Below, piece after piece: positions 23,301-33,900 of a stretch of DNA of 64,000 bases. The stretch lies in contig CH003398.1 of the NCBI GenBank assembly GCA_000149265.1, positions 384,476 through 448,475 of the forward strand, read 5' to 3'. Origin of the DNA: Ciona savignyi. Lineage: Eukaryota; Chordata; Ascidiacea; Phlebobranchia; Cionidae. How positions within the stretch are numbered: position 1 is the first letter of the stretch; each line of letters starts with the position of its first letter. A program made the translations under genes and the position numbers. The notes under the pieces are model-generated. The model saw nothing but the letters and a program-made list of their open reading frames with translations, was not told the DNA's origin and made no database searches.

Positions 23301-25376
23301 AATTACAGCTACAACCATACTTTGTGGTCTTAATCAATTATACTGCACTACTTAACTAACAAGCAGGTTATAAATAAAATATGTGGCAATTGGGGTAAAA
23401 GAGCTTCCATTTCACTCACCGTGGCATGTATAATCTTGCAGAGATTTCAAGTCATAGAGATGTTCCCTCGCGCTGGTCACCACTCGTTCTGAACCGTTTT
23501 TAATCAAATACATCAGGAGCAGTTGGGACTAGGAAAAAAACGATGAAATGAGTCAATGAGATTCCAATGTTTTCTTCCATCTTTGAAAGATGGAGATTTC
23601 GTAGAACAGCAATTTTCGTATTACACTGCCAGCATGAGCTCTTGTAGGGTGTAAATTATAAGGATGTACATGGTAATTATCTGAATAAGCTTACTACTTA
23701 GAATTATTCCAGAATCAATAAATTTACATCGAGTATTTAAAAACGCTCTGAAGAACACTCAAAGAGCAAGAAAAAAAACATTTTTAATTATAATCATCAT
23801 CACTTTAACCTAAAAACAAATTATACCACTTTTTACTAACTTGCATTAAAATTATAAATAAAGTTTTAAATCACTAGATTAAATAAGTGCTGGCCAAATG
23901 CCTTAGCCAAGCATAGACTTAACCGACCCGCTTATAACTGGTTTCTAAAAAAAATTTGCCTATGACATGGTAGAATGGTAGAAGAATAATCAATCCATTA
24001 TATTTATTTGTTACACGCACAAAATTTTTCAATTCATCAAAACACAAAAAAAAGCGTAGGTTTAAGTACGAGACGCAGTGAAAACACTGCTGTTTCAAGT
24101 TCACCTTGTATATTGGCCTCCAGTTCTTCTTTCCCTCGTGCAGCATCCGTTTCCTCAACATCCCCATCACCTCAGGGAAGTACTGGTACATGAAGGTATC
24201 CGTGGCAAGCTCCTGCATGATGGTCCCCGATGGACCCCAAGCCTATGTAGTTTGTAACTCTCACGANNNNNNNNNNNNNNNNNNNNNNNNNNNNNNNNNN
24301 NNNNNNNNNNNNNNNNNNNNNNNNNNNNNNNNNNNNNNNNNNNNNNNNNNNNNNNNNNNNNNNNNNTTTTTGGTTCTTTCGAATTTAAAAAAGAGAACTT
24401 TGCAATTAATTAATTTTTTGTTGTTGGACTTTTTTAGCACATAGTAAGGAGTTACTTGAAATTCAAGAAAAAGTGAGAATTACGTTGTAACTAAAGTGTA
24501 TTTGCCAGGTAGTGCCTTATGAAACAAAACAGCGAAAACTGTAAATTAATCACAATTTCCAAAAAATAAGGAGCAATTTCGTGTCTCCGTCAAGACTTTT
24601 TAATGTGTATAAATTCTGTTTCCCATAATTTTGAGCTTCCTGTGACATATAGAGCATCTAAAGCCTGGTTAACAGAGAACAAACAGAATGCACAGAGCGG
24701 ACAGAGAAAAAGAGATTAATCTGAATATGCGGAGTTTGCCGCTGCCATGTCCTAGCAGGATTGTCAGAATTAGTCAAAAATGTGTTTCACTGTATTGGCA
24801 TTTAATCAAGAATAAAAGGACTTTTCATGATGGAGTTTGGATCGCAGCAGGGCCAAAATTTCATCAAATTCGGGGCGGGTAGAATTCACATCGTCACTCG
24901 AATAACGCGGGTAAACATGGCACGTAACTGTAGTTTGTATGACGTAACAACTGTTTAAATCTGCTATGCTGCTGTAAATTATTATAGACTGTAGTATACG
25001 TACGCGCCATGTGTATAATAAATCGTTATACTCCAGTTGAAGAAAAAACGGTTGTAGTAAACGTTAATCAGTTTTTTATTTGCAAAAGTAAATTCTTACT
25101 CGCATGGCTTGCGTGACGCAAGTGTTACTTGCATTACTCACGCGGATTTTTGGCCCTGGCTAGAGTCATAAATGAGTACAGGTAGCGTCAGAAGAACCCA
25201 CAAATTTATGCAAAAATCCGCACGAGTGACAAATCTCTTGTACCATAACGTGCACAACACAGTTAAAATGTAATAAAGCAAGACATACTACATATTATGA
25301 CCTATTTAACAATTCATATTTTAACTCACACTTTGTCTGCTACTTCTCTTATTCTCCATAGTGGCAACACGTTCAT
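5320..25376 (-). CDS. CLINT1: Clathrin interactor 1 / epsinR (ENTH-domain endosomal adaptor)
   Basis: Exons on the minus strand: 25330-25376 (ATG), [one exon missing in the gap 24267-24366], 24105-24242, 23420-23528, 21906-22073, 15539-15680, 13976-14114, 13686-13763, 12158-12248, 10502-10603, 9274-9842, 8394-8522, 6016-6201, 5320-5459. Boundary phases agree throughout except for one indel in 9274-9842. ENTH signatures: WRIREVADK, WGPSG, MYQYFPEVMGML, NGSERVVTSAREH, DEHGKDQGIN. Later family blocks: VDLGAAASYTG; FADFSSF and FAEFSSF (AP-1 gamma-ear/GGA type motifs); DSFDPF; TWSDIKVDINLDTL. The Met/Gln-rich C-terminus ends in YGYMK. EpsinR binds phosphoinositide, AP-1 and clathrin and sorts SNAREs between TGN and endosomes. 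Three introns hold large repeat loads. The acceptor of the 6016-6201 exon was chosen by phase. Confidence 0.93.
5607..5903 (+). repeat. SINE-A copy
   Basis: Near full-length: head CCTTAGTTTGGTGGTTACGT, B-box-like GATTTGAAACTGG, body GTCCTTGGGCAAGGCACTTA, and tail GGGATAAACATGAATAACCT followed by ATCATATCCTA. It lies in the last CLINT1 intron, antisense to the gene. Confidence 0.85.
7084..8325. repeat. 28-bp minisatellite array
   Basis: About 45 head-to-tail copies of a unit close to TTGTTGGATATACATTGTAA plus TGTATGTA. Each unit holds the inverted pair ATACATT-GT-AATGTAT, so single strands can form regularly spaced hairpins. Variants include 18-20 bp short units and TGCATT/TGCCTT substitutions that recur in blocks, pointing to duplication of higher-order segments. 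The minus strand has no stop codons, so long frames appear, but they are repeat translations. The array ends about 70 bases beyond the donor of the CLINT1 exon at 8394-8522. Confidence 0.95.
9376..9595 (-). repeat. 54-bp coding repeat in CLINT1
   Basis: Four near-identical 54-bp units within the CLINT1 exon 9274-9842. They encode an 18-residue repeat, MMSPAGGNPMMSS followed by MGSNS. The units remain in frame, so copy number can change without breaking the protein. Confidence 0.9.
10202..10369 (-). mobile_element. hAT-like MITE
   Basis: Ends GGCGGGCAACTTCTCTAGTC and GTTGCCCATGCCTG form inverted termini of the CAGGGGTGGGCAAC type seen in non-autonomous hAT elements; the interior holds GGGCCGGATTATTA. 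It matches the copy at 28243-28420. It lies in a CLINT1 intron. No transposase is present. Confidence 0.7.
10785..11068 (-). repeat. SINE-A copy
   Basis: Reverse-oriented, near full-length copy that starts at AGGATAGGATATTTATG and ends in the tRNA-like head ACTAAACTACCAGACTAACC. It lies in a CLINT1 intron in the same sense as the gene. Confidence 0.88.
11905..12075. repeat. 46-bp tandem repeat
   Basis: Four units carrying GATCAATTTTAAATGCAAAA and TTAGACTTGGAACATAA, alternating GATCAATT and GGTCAATT forms. They sit just beyond the donor of CLINT1 exon 12158-12248. Confidence 0.85.
13105..13383. mobile_element. M1 MITE copy interrupted by an assembly gap
   Basis: Left end GGGAAAACTAAAAGGAGGGA and right end CCTTCTTCCCTCCCTTTAGC flank 100 Ns (13168-13267). 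The element lies in the CLINT1 intron between exons 12158-12248 and 13686-13763. Confidence 0.7.
13384..13634. mobile_element. M1 MITE copy, adjacent to the previous one
   Basis: Starts GGACAAACTAAAAGAAGGGA and ends TTCCCTCCTTTTAGTGTTGC. It lies side by side with the 13105-13383 copy, which may explain the assembly break there. Its right end is about 50 bases from the donor of CLINT1 exon 13686-13763. Confidence 0.72.
16527..16632. repeat. direct duplication of about 56 bp
   Basis: Two adjacent copies of a segment containing AACTTTGATTATGTCT and TAGTAAAGGAT, inside a CLINT1 intron. Confidence 0.75.
16758..17200. repeat. degenerate repeat debris
   Basis: The first 100 bases resemble a decayed reverse SINE-A (AGGATATTCATGTATTATCC, GGGGTATTAGCACAAGG). 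The rest carries ACTCGCGTGA and TTACTCATTACTCGCGTG motifs that resemble, in the other orientation, a segment at 24950-25150 (ACTCGCATGGCTTGCGTGAC). These are possibly fragments of another element family. Weakly supported. Confidence 0.3.
18474..18571 (-). repeat. SINE-B copy
   Basis: Reverse complement of the tRNA-Ser-like head (GTCGCACTAACCATTCAGCC) with the CCCACAATGGGCTCATCACT tail, in the long CLINT1 intron. Confidence 0.55.
19089..19136 (-). CDS. CLINT1: possible cassette exon of CLINT1
   Basis: A 48-nt minus-strand segment bounded by an ATAG acceptor and a GTAAGC donor, lying between CLINT1 exons 21906-22073 and 15539-15680. Entry and exit are both phase 1, matching the flanking exons, so inclusion adds 16 residues without shifting frame. 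Read in frame it gives NFSPPPSPKTDSRYRRG, a proline/serine/arginine-rich segment. Vertebrate CLINT1 has a basic, SP-containing linker at about this place. The acceptor has a good C/T tract (TTTTTCCCCCCC lies just inside the exon, however), so transcript evidence would be decisive. Confidence 0.45.
21508..21557. repeat. 25-bp direct duplication
   Basis: Two exact units of TGATATTAACATTTTTGGCA plus TCTAT, in a CLINT1 intron. Confidence 0.85.
24267..24366. other. assembly gap (100 N)
   Basis: The gap starts 24 bases upstream of the acceptor of CLINT1 exon 24105-24242. The ENTH segment normally found between the first exon and WGPSG (about 22 residues) is absent from the visible sequence, so that exon probably lies in the gap. 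Confidence 0.9.
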
Positions 25377-25865
25377 TGTAATGTTCTATATCCAGGTGTA
25401 ATCTTAAGCCAACTACCGGTAGCTCTTTATCAATATTAAATCCAAATAAGTGTTAGGTCACTGTGTTGAATGTTAAGTCACAATTAAATCCAAATGAATG
25501 TTAAGTCACTGTGCTGAAGGACAACAATGGATCTTTTTTATTTTGCCTTGAGCTTTTTTACGGCTTCTGCTGAATGGAATCACAGAAAGCCAGTAATTAT
25601 CAATTTTAGTGCTTTGTAATTACAAGTAAACTAATCAAACTTAGTAATACAATACAATTTTTATAAGTAAGATAGAAAATATAGTACCGTAGACTAAGAT
25701 CTGGATTTTTTTTTAAGATTAAAGATTTTATTCGGTCAGCAGGATAATTTTTATAATAGTAACAATCACCATTTATAATCAATAAAGAAAAATACAGTGT
25801 CACAATAATATATTTAGGAAATTATGCAGGAGAACAATAAAAACGATGATTTGTTCTTTTTGGTC

Positions 25866-26035
25866 AACACTAAAAGGAAGAAAAGGGCATACCACTATGG
25901 GAACAATTTTTAACCCAGCCCTACACACTTATCTTAACCCTGGAACTAATTTTAACTCCAACCTAGCACTAGCCTTAATATTTTATTGTGCAGTTTTCCT
26001 CCTTTAATACTTCCTTCCCTTAAGCTTTGCCCTTC
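25866..26035. mobile_element. M1 MITE copy
   Basis: CAACACTAAAAGGAAGAAAA at one end and CCTTCCCTTAAGCTTTGCCC at the other. The interior keeps the CCCTACACACTTATCTTAAC pattern. Confidence 0.68.
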
Positions 26036-26631
26036 TTTATTCCATGAACACAAGTCAAATAAAAAGGTTAATATAAACGTACCGTTTATCTCACGATATA
26101 ACCATACATAAAAACACCGCTACACACTTTAATTAGTTGTTGATTGTTGCTTAAACACAAACGGGTCTAAACAGGATGTTGATTGTTAATTCAACATTCA
26201 ACACAATTAATTAAATTATACCTTCTGTTTAACCAAACAAATGTAGTTATTCTATCCTGGTAAAGAACTTTTGGTGATCGAACCATATTCTAGAAATGAG
26301 TTGGACATTCATTCTGAACTACGGAAGCGTAAAACCGGACGATGACGTTTATAACTCATTCTGTAAATGCTTTTCCGTGCGAGTGATTTTCAATTGAAAA
26401 GCTGGTGTTTTTTTGAATGTTTATTAATAGATCGTACCCAATGATAATAACGGGATATTATGGAACTTGGATATATTTAAAAAAACATTGTAAATATACT
26501 CTTCGCTATTATATCATTTAGTTATGACTATACACGTCTTAAAGTACAATCTCTATAAAGGCAATTGGATAGTACAAAACATTTTTGGCACTGAAGAAAG
26601 ATTACGATACGCACTTTTTTACTAGGTTTAG

Positions 26632-26712
26632 TTTCGGACCCATGATGGGCTCGTTGCTAAGACTTTTTTGTAAGTAAGTTGGTATTATCGGTCGCGTAAT
26701 CTAAGCCGATGC
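26632..26712 (-). repeat. SINE-B copy, decayed
   Basis: TTCGGACCCATGATGGGCTC tail and ATCGGTCGCGTAATCTAAGC head remnant. Confidence 0.45.
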
Positions 26713-27422
26713 GCCAATTTATCATCGCTTGTAGCGGCATGAAAATGGGACAGATCGTCGCTTGTAGCGGGACTGTCATATGCGTTTTATCTCCTGGCAG
26801 ATGGCAAATCCCGATTGAAGGGGCACCCTGGGCAACCGCAAATTTGATGCAAATTGGTCGACCTGTGACTTTAGTTTTAACTTCTGTAATATGGCTCTCT
26901 TGGCCGATTGTGTTACAAAGATGAATTTTAATAATTTACCGAACTAACTAAAGCTACAAAAACAACACTCGCTTCGAGAGATTGTGCTAAATTTTCCATA
27001 TATTTCGTTAAATAAATGTTGTTTCCTATTCCTGTGTCGTGATTTCATTCGTTTGCCATTTTTAATACTTGGGCAAAAATGAATTGACTAAATAAACTAA
27101 ACTATACTGGATAATTAGATACTTGTTAACGCCACCTAGCGAAAATTCGTTTTACTGTCATTAAAACTAATTCGTTTAATTTTAGCCATAAAATTCAATT
27201 TAAAAAATTCAATTGTGTTTTGCATAATGAGGAACCATCTTTTAGGGTCAAGACTTCTGAAACCATGTAATCATGTTTAGCCAAATCAGCTCTAGGGTTA
27301 AAAATATTGAACCAAACAATAATTATTTTTGTTACCTTAAGTATTTTCTGGTTCTTTGTTTTTTTCACTAGACGCTTTGATAACATTGTAGGCCTATTAC
27401 ATTTGAAACAACATCCTGTCGG

Positions 27423-27726
27423 GTTCTCAAATCCGTCCGGTTAGCCTGGCGGTTCAGTGCGTCGCTTTTTAATCAAAAGGTTGCAGATGCGAAACTGGTC
27501 GATAGCTAGTCGGTTGTGTCTTGGGCAAGGCACTTTACGGACATTTCCCCAACAGATTAATGGGTTCTAAAAAATTGAAGGAACGTGTATATTATTTACA
27601 ACACACTGCAATAGCTCCGGTAACCCAACGGTGGGCGCGAGGTAATCTGACGATTGTCCGTGTGTTAAACCCCCTTGGTTTTTCCATTTAAAGGGATAAA
27701 TAAACATGAATATTCTATCCTATCCA
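27423..27726 (+). repeat. SINE-A copy, near full length
   Basis: Starts TCCGTCCGGTTAGCCTGGCG. It carries the CGCGAGGTAATCTGACGATT body and ends CATGAATATTCTATCCTATC. It sits about 180 bases upstream of the TATA box at 27905 and points towards it. Confidence 0.88.
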
Positions 27727-27904
27727 GACTCGTTGTTTTGAATCTTTTAGAAACACGTTTTAACGACAAACTCCCTTAATTGAAAGAGGATCTTGTTTTG
27801 TTGAAACCCATAATATAGGAAAGCGTTGACACGTTGCAACTGTCAATCAATCGATATAAGGACATGTTTTCGTATAGGCACAACACGTTTTGTGGCGATC
27901 GGGG

Positions 27905-27911
27905 TATAAAA
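27905..27911 (+). promoter_or_regulatory. TATA box
   Basis: TATAAAA preceded by a G run. A short exon ending AAATAAACAG|GTAAGT at 27960 begins about 25-30 bases downstream, the normal TATA spacing. It is followed by a 62-nt intron (27961-28022) and the ATG at 28032. Confidence 0.6.
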
Positions 27912-28031
27912 GCACCAGCTTGATTGCAGGAAAAAATATTTGTGAAAATAAAATAAACAGGTAAGTCATTCTACAGTACTTATCCGCTAGTTAGTGATGC
28001 TATTTATTACACTTATTTTCAGTAATAAAAG

Positions 28032-28242
28032 ATGGATAAGTTACTTTTTGTACTTCTGCTTGCAATCTCGCTGCTTGTGCTAAGTAAGGAAACTGTCGGA
28101 ATTTAATTCTGTCGCCGTCGCAGCCGACGCAGAAGGCGTTGGAATTGGACACATCCAAACACATACAAACGATCTGACGTGTTCTGATAAGAAAATGGTA
28201 TATAGTTTAGAATACCATAAAATTATATTTATTATTTTTTAA
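28032..28242 (+). CDS. small secreted peptide gene (structure uncertain)
   Basis: The ATG at 28032 opens a signal peptide, MDKLLFVLLLAISLLVL. Unspliced, the frame ends at a TAA (28104-28106) after 24 residues. Directly beyond that stop, in the same frame, lies CRRRSRRRRRRW, ending at TGA near 28180. Alternatively a 40-nt intron (28084-28123, GTAAGG...CGCAG) joins the signal peptide to TDAEGVGIGHIQTHTNDLTC, running to TAA at 28240-28242 or to a donor at 28198. The TATA box and spliced 5' leader support real transcription. Both products would be secreted: the first a bare signal peptide, the second a short mature peptide of about 40-50 residues. A hAT MITE abuts the 3' end. Family unknown; no function is assigned. 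Confidence 0.42.
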
Positions 28243-28420
28243 CAGGGGTGGACAACTTTTTTAGTCAGCGGGCCTTCTGTACTCAATGGAAAAATAAGGT
28301 CTTTGATAGGCCGGATTATTACATGAATATTATTCAATATCTTAATTGTAGGGTATGGTTAGATAAAGTCTGCGGGCCGGTAAAGATCCCTCTACGGGCC
28401 ATATATGTTGCCCAAGCCTG
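28243..28420 (+). mobile_element. hAT-like MITE
   Basis: Starts CAGGGGTGGACAACTTTTTT and ends GTTGCCCAAGCCTG, with GCGGGCC near both ends. Homologous to 10202-10369. Flanking 8-mers (TTTTTTAA / TTTTAAAA) are similar but not an exact target duplication. Confidence 0.8.
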
Positions 28421-29384
28421 TTTTAAAATAACGGAATCGGTATTGTTGCCAATTTACCAGTTATCATTTGGAGCCAGGTATCATTTTAGCAATTATCTAA
28501 TTCTAAGAAATCACAAAAAAACTAAGCCAAGTTTTCATTCATGACGAAACGAAGATAGTACAGCAACTGGCTATTTATATAACAATTTATTTTCATCTTA
28601 ATTTGGTTTAAAACAAGCGGTTTAAATATTGACAATAATTACAGTGATGGATGCCGATAAAAAGGCCTCTAAATTACTAGTGGTCGACGAATAAAACCAG
28701 CTGGTTTGTGGGTATGGAGAGCCGTTTTGAAACGAGACTTTTAATATCGGTTTAATTTACGTTTTATTGCGTGCTCAATTTACAGATCCATTAATTAACA
28801 AAGTTTCTAGAGAATCCTTGTGTTTTGTTTTAAACAACCTTGTAAGATTTAGTGTGGGAGAATAATACCAGCAACATGAAAGTTTGAGCGAAAATTGTCA
28901 TTTCTTTCGATTTCCAGTGTTGTTGACGGCTTTCGATTTTGCTCATTTCTGCGTCAGTTTACGTCGCGTTACTGGATTTATTGTAGTGTGTTGTGTATAA
29001 TTAAGACGTTCTCTCAGTTTTAGTACAACCGATTTATCCACTAGGTGTAGGCGATGTCCCCAAAGTGACTTGTCCAAATATACAAAATATTAGCTAACAA
29101 CCAGTTTCGATGATACAACCGTTTAAATGAAAGAAGATTACGTAATTCACCTAGCTATCCGTCCGGATAACTTTGATTATAAAATAAATGTTATTTACAA
29201 ATCTAACCAAAAATATATACTTTAAGCTGTTGTCTTCAGACTATTTTTTCTGTATTTTCGATTAATATTTACAACCTGGGATAAACAACAACATCCAAAC
29301 TTGACTACTTAATATAACAATCGCGTGTACCTTGTCATAACGCACAGGTTCCCAAGATTGATACTCAAGCCTAGAGGAAATTCA
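28421..29384. other. intergenic, nothing recognised
   Basis: AT-rich sequence between the small secreted-peptide locus and the SINE at 29385. No coding family, RNA gene or repeat was seen. Confidence 0.5.
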
Positions 29385-29672
29385 TATTGATCCCTGTGGA
29401 TGGGAAAACCAAGGGCGTTAACACATGGGCAATCATCAGATCACCTCACGCCCACCGTCGGGTTACCCGAGCTTTTGCAGTGTGTTGTGTATGATACACC
29501 GGTTCCTTCAATTTAGTAGAACCCATTAATCTGCTGGGTTCATGCAATGTCCGTTAAGTGCCTTGCCCAAGGACACAACCGACTAGCGACCAGTTTAAAG
29601 CTAGCAACCTGTTCAGAATCTTCGGTTGAAAGGCGTGGCACTAAAACACCAGACTAACCGGCACACGGTGCG
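29385..29672 (-). repeat. SINE-A copy
   Basis: Reverse-oriented and near full-length, ending in CACTAAAACACCAGACTAAC. The tail repeat is missing at the TTGATCCCTGTGGATGGGAA end. Confidence 0.85.
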
Positions 29673-29704
29673 GCAGTGGTGAACAGATTATAATGTACAA
29701 AACT

Positions 29705-30290
29705 GAATATGAAAAGCACTACGAGATGCACGGCGTACGAACTATATAAAGAAACGGCGACCGGGAGCGTACTTTTATTACGATTACGAATATACAGATT
29801 TTTTTTCTTTCGACGGGACTATCATCACCGGATTACTTCAATTGATTCCGATTATTGGAGAAATTATGCGAGGCTCCTTGGATTTTGGTAGATTTAGCAA
29901 AAAAACAACACGAAAAAGAAAACCTGATGGAACAAATGCGTTAAAGAGCTGTAAAAAATTGATAAAAGAACTTGGACTGACTTAGAAACAGAGGCCGCCC
30001 GTGGAAAACTTCGCAAACTCGGGGCCGACGCTCTGAACGAAACAATCAATGAACGAAAGCGACAATCACTGTCGGACCAGCTGCGACGCGTATAAAAGCA
30101 AATGCACACAAAACGTATATGGAGCCACACTACAGCACTAATAGACTTAAGCTGTCCGATGGTCACAGGACTCGGGTTATACGAGGTCGAAGTAGCTGTC
30201 GTTCTTGTAGTTCTTGAGCTTTCCGCCGTCGCCTTCGCTGACAAACCGCTTGCGGCTTCTGCGACGTAAGCAGCTCGGGGTTGAATTTAG
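29705..30290 (+). pseudogene. unrecognised coding-like relic
   Basis: This stretch is richer in G+C and CpG than its surroundings and reads as protein only piecewise. In one frame, LIPIIGEIMRGSLDFGR leads to a basic run, KKTTRKRKPDG. A one-base shift near 29983 is then needed to continue into the helix-like LETEAARGKLRKLGADALN and ERKRQSLSDQLRRV. Further on, a separate frame gives a hydrophobic valine/leucine-rich piece. The pattern of open but shifted frames suggests a decayed gene or a mobile-element protein. I do not recognise the family. Confidence 0.35.
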
Positions 30291-30442
30291 TTCAATTGAC
30301 ACTCTTATTGGAAACAGTGCTGACAATAATAAGCCGATTCTAAGTATAGTGGGTACTTTGAACCAATATTATCTTGGCTTTGAGCGTGGCACTGTCCTTC
30401 AATAAATACGTTACGCTTAGGTTTTAATAGGTTTACATTACT

Positions 30443-30580
30443 AGGATAGGATGTTTGTTTTATCCCCGTGAATTGAAAAACGTAGTGGGCGTTATCACAG
30501 TTGCCATAGTCAGATTACTACGTGCCCACCGTCGGATTAACGAAGCTATTATAGTGTGGTGTATATGATGGGGACGTTAA
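30443..30580 (-). repeat. SINE-A fragment
   Basis: Tail half only (AGGATAGGATGTTTGTTTTA to the ATAGTGTGGTGTATATGAT block). The tRNA-like end is lost. Confidence 0.65.
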
Positions 30581-30925
30581 CTGTTTTAGTTCAGCTTATT
30601 AATAAACTGGAATAACAAATCATTCACTAGGTAACACCAGCTGGTTTCGATACAACAATCTTTCGACTGTATGCAGAAAATGTTAACAATTGAGATAAAT
30701 GGTGTAAAAATATAAGGTCACATAGTAAAGTATCAAAAATTTGAATCCTTCCCATTATAGCAATACATTAGCCCCGCACTATCCCAGACAAGGAAACTCG
30801 ACAGACAAAAGAAGTTATTTCAAGAAGCTATTCAACTCCAGACTGTCCTTATACACACAATATAACTTCTATTCATAACTTCCATTTTTATCGGTCTGAA
30901 TACAGGACAAAAATTGCTCACAGTA

Positions 30926-33900
30926 TTACCTGTTTGGTGCCTGCACTTTGAGCTTGAGACCGATAACCTTTAGGTCATGGCATTTGTTCACGATTTGCTC
31001 GAGATAAAAATAGGCATCCGGAACGTCAAGGTTTATATCTGGCATCTCAGCATATACGCGCATGAATCCCTGTTTGACAGCTTTAGGTTATTTAAGGCGA
31101 GGTGTTGGATATTTTGAAAATGAATATTTGGACGAATATTGTTACTAATCAGGGTATGGTATTTGCATATTTAACAGGTTCCGAACCCAACATGCATTTC
31201 TTACAACCTGTGAACCTGGGGTGGGGTAATCATTAGATTAACCATGCCAAGTTGGTTTGTAGTTCATTGCATTTGAGTTCATATCAAGTTCAAGTTTTAT
31301 TATGGTAAGTCTGATGGTGCAGAAATCAATGTTTAACTGCATATGCTGATTAAACATCATATGACTGATAATGAATTAGTGTAACAACTAACAACCAAAC
31401 AATGTACATACTTTAACATAACAGCATACTGAATGACCCTTTGTATTTTTGTTAATAGTCAATAGTAAATTGAAATTTTTACAACATTATTATGATTAAA
31501 ATAAATTCCCTACATATTGTGTGTTTACAAGGAAACTATAAAAAATAGAAGTACAAGCTAAGCGATATATGCTCAACAGTTAAAAAAAAGATACAGACAA
31601 GTTATACCTCTGTGATCTGGTCAGCAGTTACAATAGTGGTGTCAGAAAATCTCTTCAACAAATGAACCAGCATGTTTCCAGCCCTGTCGGTGCTCACTTC
31701 AATCGCCATCACCAATGCCTGCATGAAGGAAATGATCATGATTTACGGTTCCAATGCTGTAAATATATGTTATGTGCGTTCTGCAAAGTAAAATTAGGTG
31801 TATAATAATAAAAACAGAAGTTCTCTGTAGTCAGAAATGTAAACAGTAAAAATACCCACACATACCTTGATCATTTTTACTCATCGGACAAATAAATAAA
31901 GTTTTTGCTTTTCATATAACTAATCTTTAAAAGCAATTATAAAATAGAGATGTTCTTACTGTTGCACTATTGTGTTGAAAGTGTATATATACGCAATAGT
32001 TTATGTGCATAGACAGATAAATCCATCTATCTCATATGTATATACACCCATATAAATACAACAGTTGATATACACTGACAAATAAACCTGTCTACCTTAT
32101 GCCTATATACAGCCATATAAAATATAAATACAACAGATGACATGCATAGACAAATAAATCCACCCACCTCATACACAAGTTCATGGTGGAAATGAGGCAC
32201 ATCGAGATCAGTTGCGCACCTCATTGCCTCCTCACTGTCGCCTGATGACAGATACTCCTTCAGCAGAGTCGTTATCTGGAACGAGTCCGATGTTCATGTT
32301 CGTTGTATAATTTGTTTTCGACATTTCGATATATTTTTTGGGGAAACTAAAAGAAGGGAAAGCAGGACGGAGGGAAACGCACACTAAAATGATTATTAGG
32401 GCATTAAAGTTAGTTTAAAACATTGGGTTTAAGTTAGGGTTAGTTTTGGAGTTAAGATTAGTGTTTAGAAAAAGGGTAAGTTAATTTCCATCATTGTGGT
32501 GAGCAGTTTCCCTCCTTCCCTTCTTTTAGTGTTGCCCTATTTTTTTACAAGTGGTGCTTGTTATTTTTGTATTGTTTTCTCATTTACATTTGCTAAGTTT
32601 AATTTAGTTTACTTTTTGCTCCTTCGTTACAGTAAGAGTCTTATAAATCTTCAAGCTCAAGACCGTTAAATGCTTGTAAAACCCCCGGGTAAACTGGATT
32701 TTAAAAAAATGATAACCGGCTGTGTAAAAACAATAGTACATGATGATATATTGGTTTCTGAGAAATTCAAATGGGATTGATTATTGGAAAAGCTAATTAG
32801 CTATCTGTAGATTTGTATAGAACTTACTTGATACTGTGACTTGACAAATACAAAATTACCGAAGTCAAAAAGTGGTACCATTGCTTTAATTGCAGACATA
32901 CTATAAAGTAAAGCGATCTAAAAGTCAGCTTTTAAAACAGTTCAAAGAGAATGCTTTAAACACAAATTACATTTTTACCAAACCCTGCATAATGTTACAC
33001 GATAATACCAGGACTTAATTACGGACATACTAAAAGTGGGACTATAATCTGATTGTGGACTGTAATTGTGGTCTATTTCAGGGTTAGGGTTAACAGCAAA
33101 TCAATAAGTTCAGTAATTGTTATCGATTTTCTTAAATAACATCGATAAAATAACCGGTGTCCATTAAACTGTTTCAACATAAGGGTTTGCAGTCCAATTG
33201 GTAAATTGGACATTTTATTTTAACTTCCCTGATTAAACAAGTAACAAGCACGATGCTATGCAAGAATTCAATAAAAGGGATTGATAATCAGTTACAAGAA
33301 GTAAAACTGTTTATTAGTCATTTAAAACCAGTACCGCATTACACATGATAAGCAGGTGACATATAATGCGTAATACACGCCTACTGCCTTCGAGTTTTAA
33401 AAAATTAAGTAGGCGTTCTGCATTATTATTTAAAACAAAACTGTCCCTAATATATCATCGGTTGCATTTACAGAAATAACTCAGTAGGAACATAATATAT
33501 TAAAATTGTATATAAAAGCATGGTGAGTATAGTGTTGATCAATAACATTATGACTGATATACGCCAGTAGTAATGGCAAATTAAGCACACCAGCAGCTTA
33601 ATAAACAAAGTTCTATGACGTCAGATTTAGAGCAAAAACAACACACTCTAGTCGTACTATGATGTCATAATAACCACTTATGCTTCCGCTTGTAATATAG
33701 TTTTAGTTATAGGTTTTTCGTGGAATAGAAACGCAAAAAACTGGATGCAAGCTATGACTGAAAGCTAGCACGGTAAACAAGTGTGTTTATAACTATAAAC
33801 ATGTCAGCAAAATCAAAATAAAGAATTTGTCAACAAACAATTCTTTGAAATAAAAACAAATATGCAATAGCTCAGATTTTTAGAACTGTAGAATTACGTA

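Larger units (their letters stand above)
25377..27900. other. CLINT1 upstream / intergenic region
   Basis: AT-rich sequence between the CLINT1 start codon and the TATA promoter at 27905. It contains an M1 MITE, a SINE-B and a SINE-A copy. No gene was recognised. An open frame at 26709-26924 shows no family resemblance. Confidence 0.5.

Noticed and set aside
24106-24444. Plus-strand frame spanning 100 Ns
   Set aside because: Open only because the gap is unreadable; the sequenced part is antisense of a CLINT1 ENTH exon.
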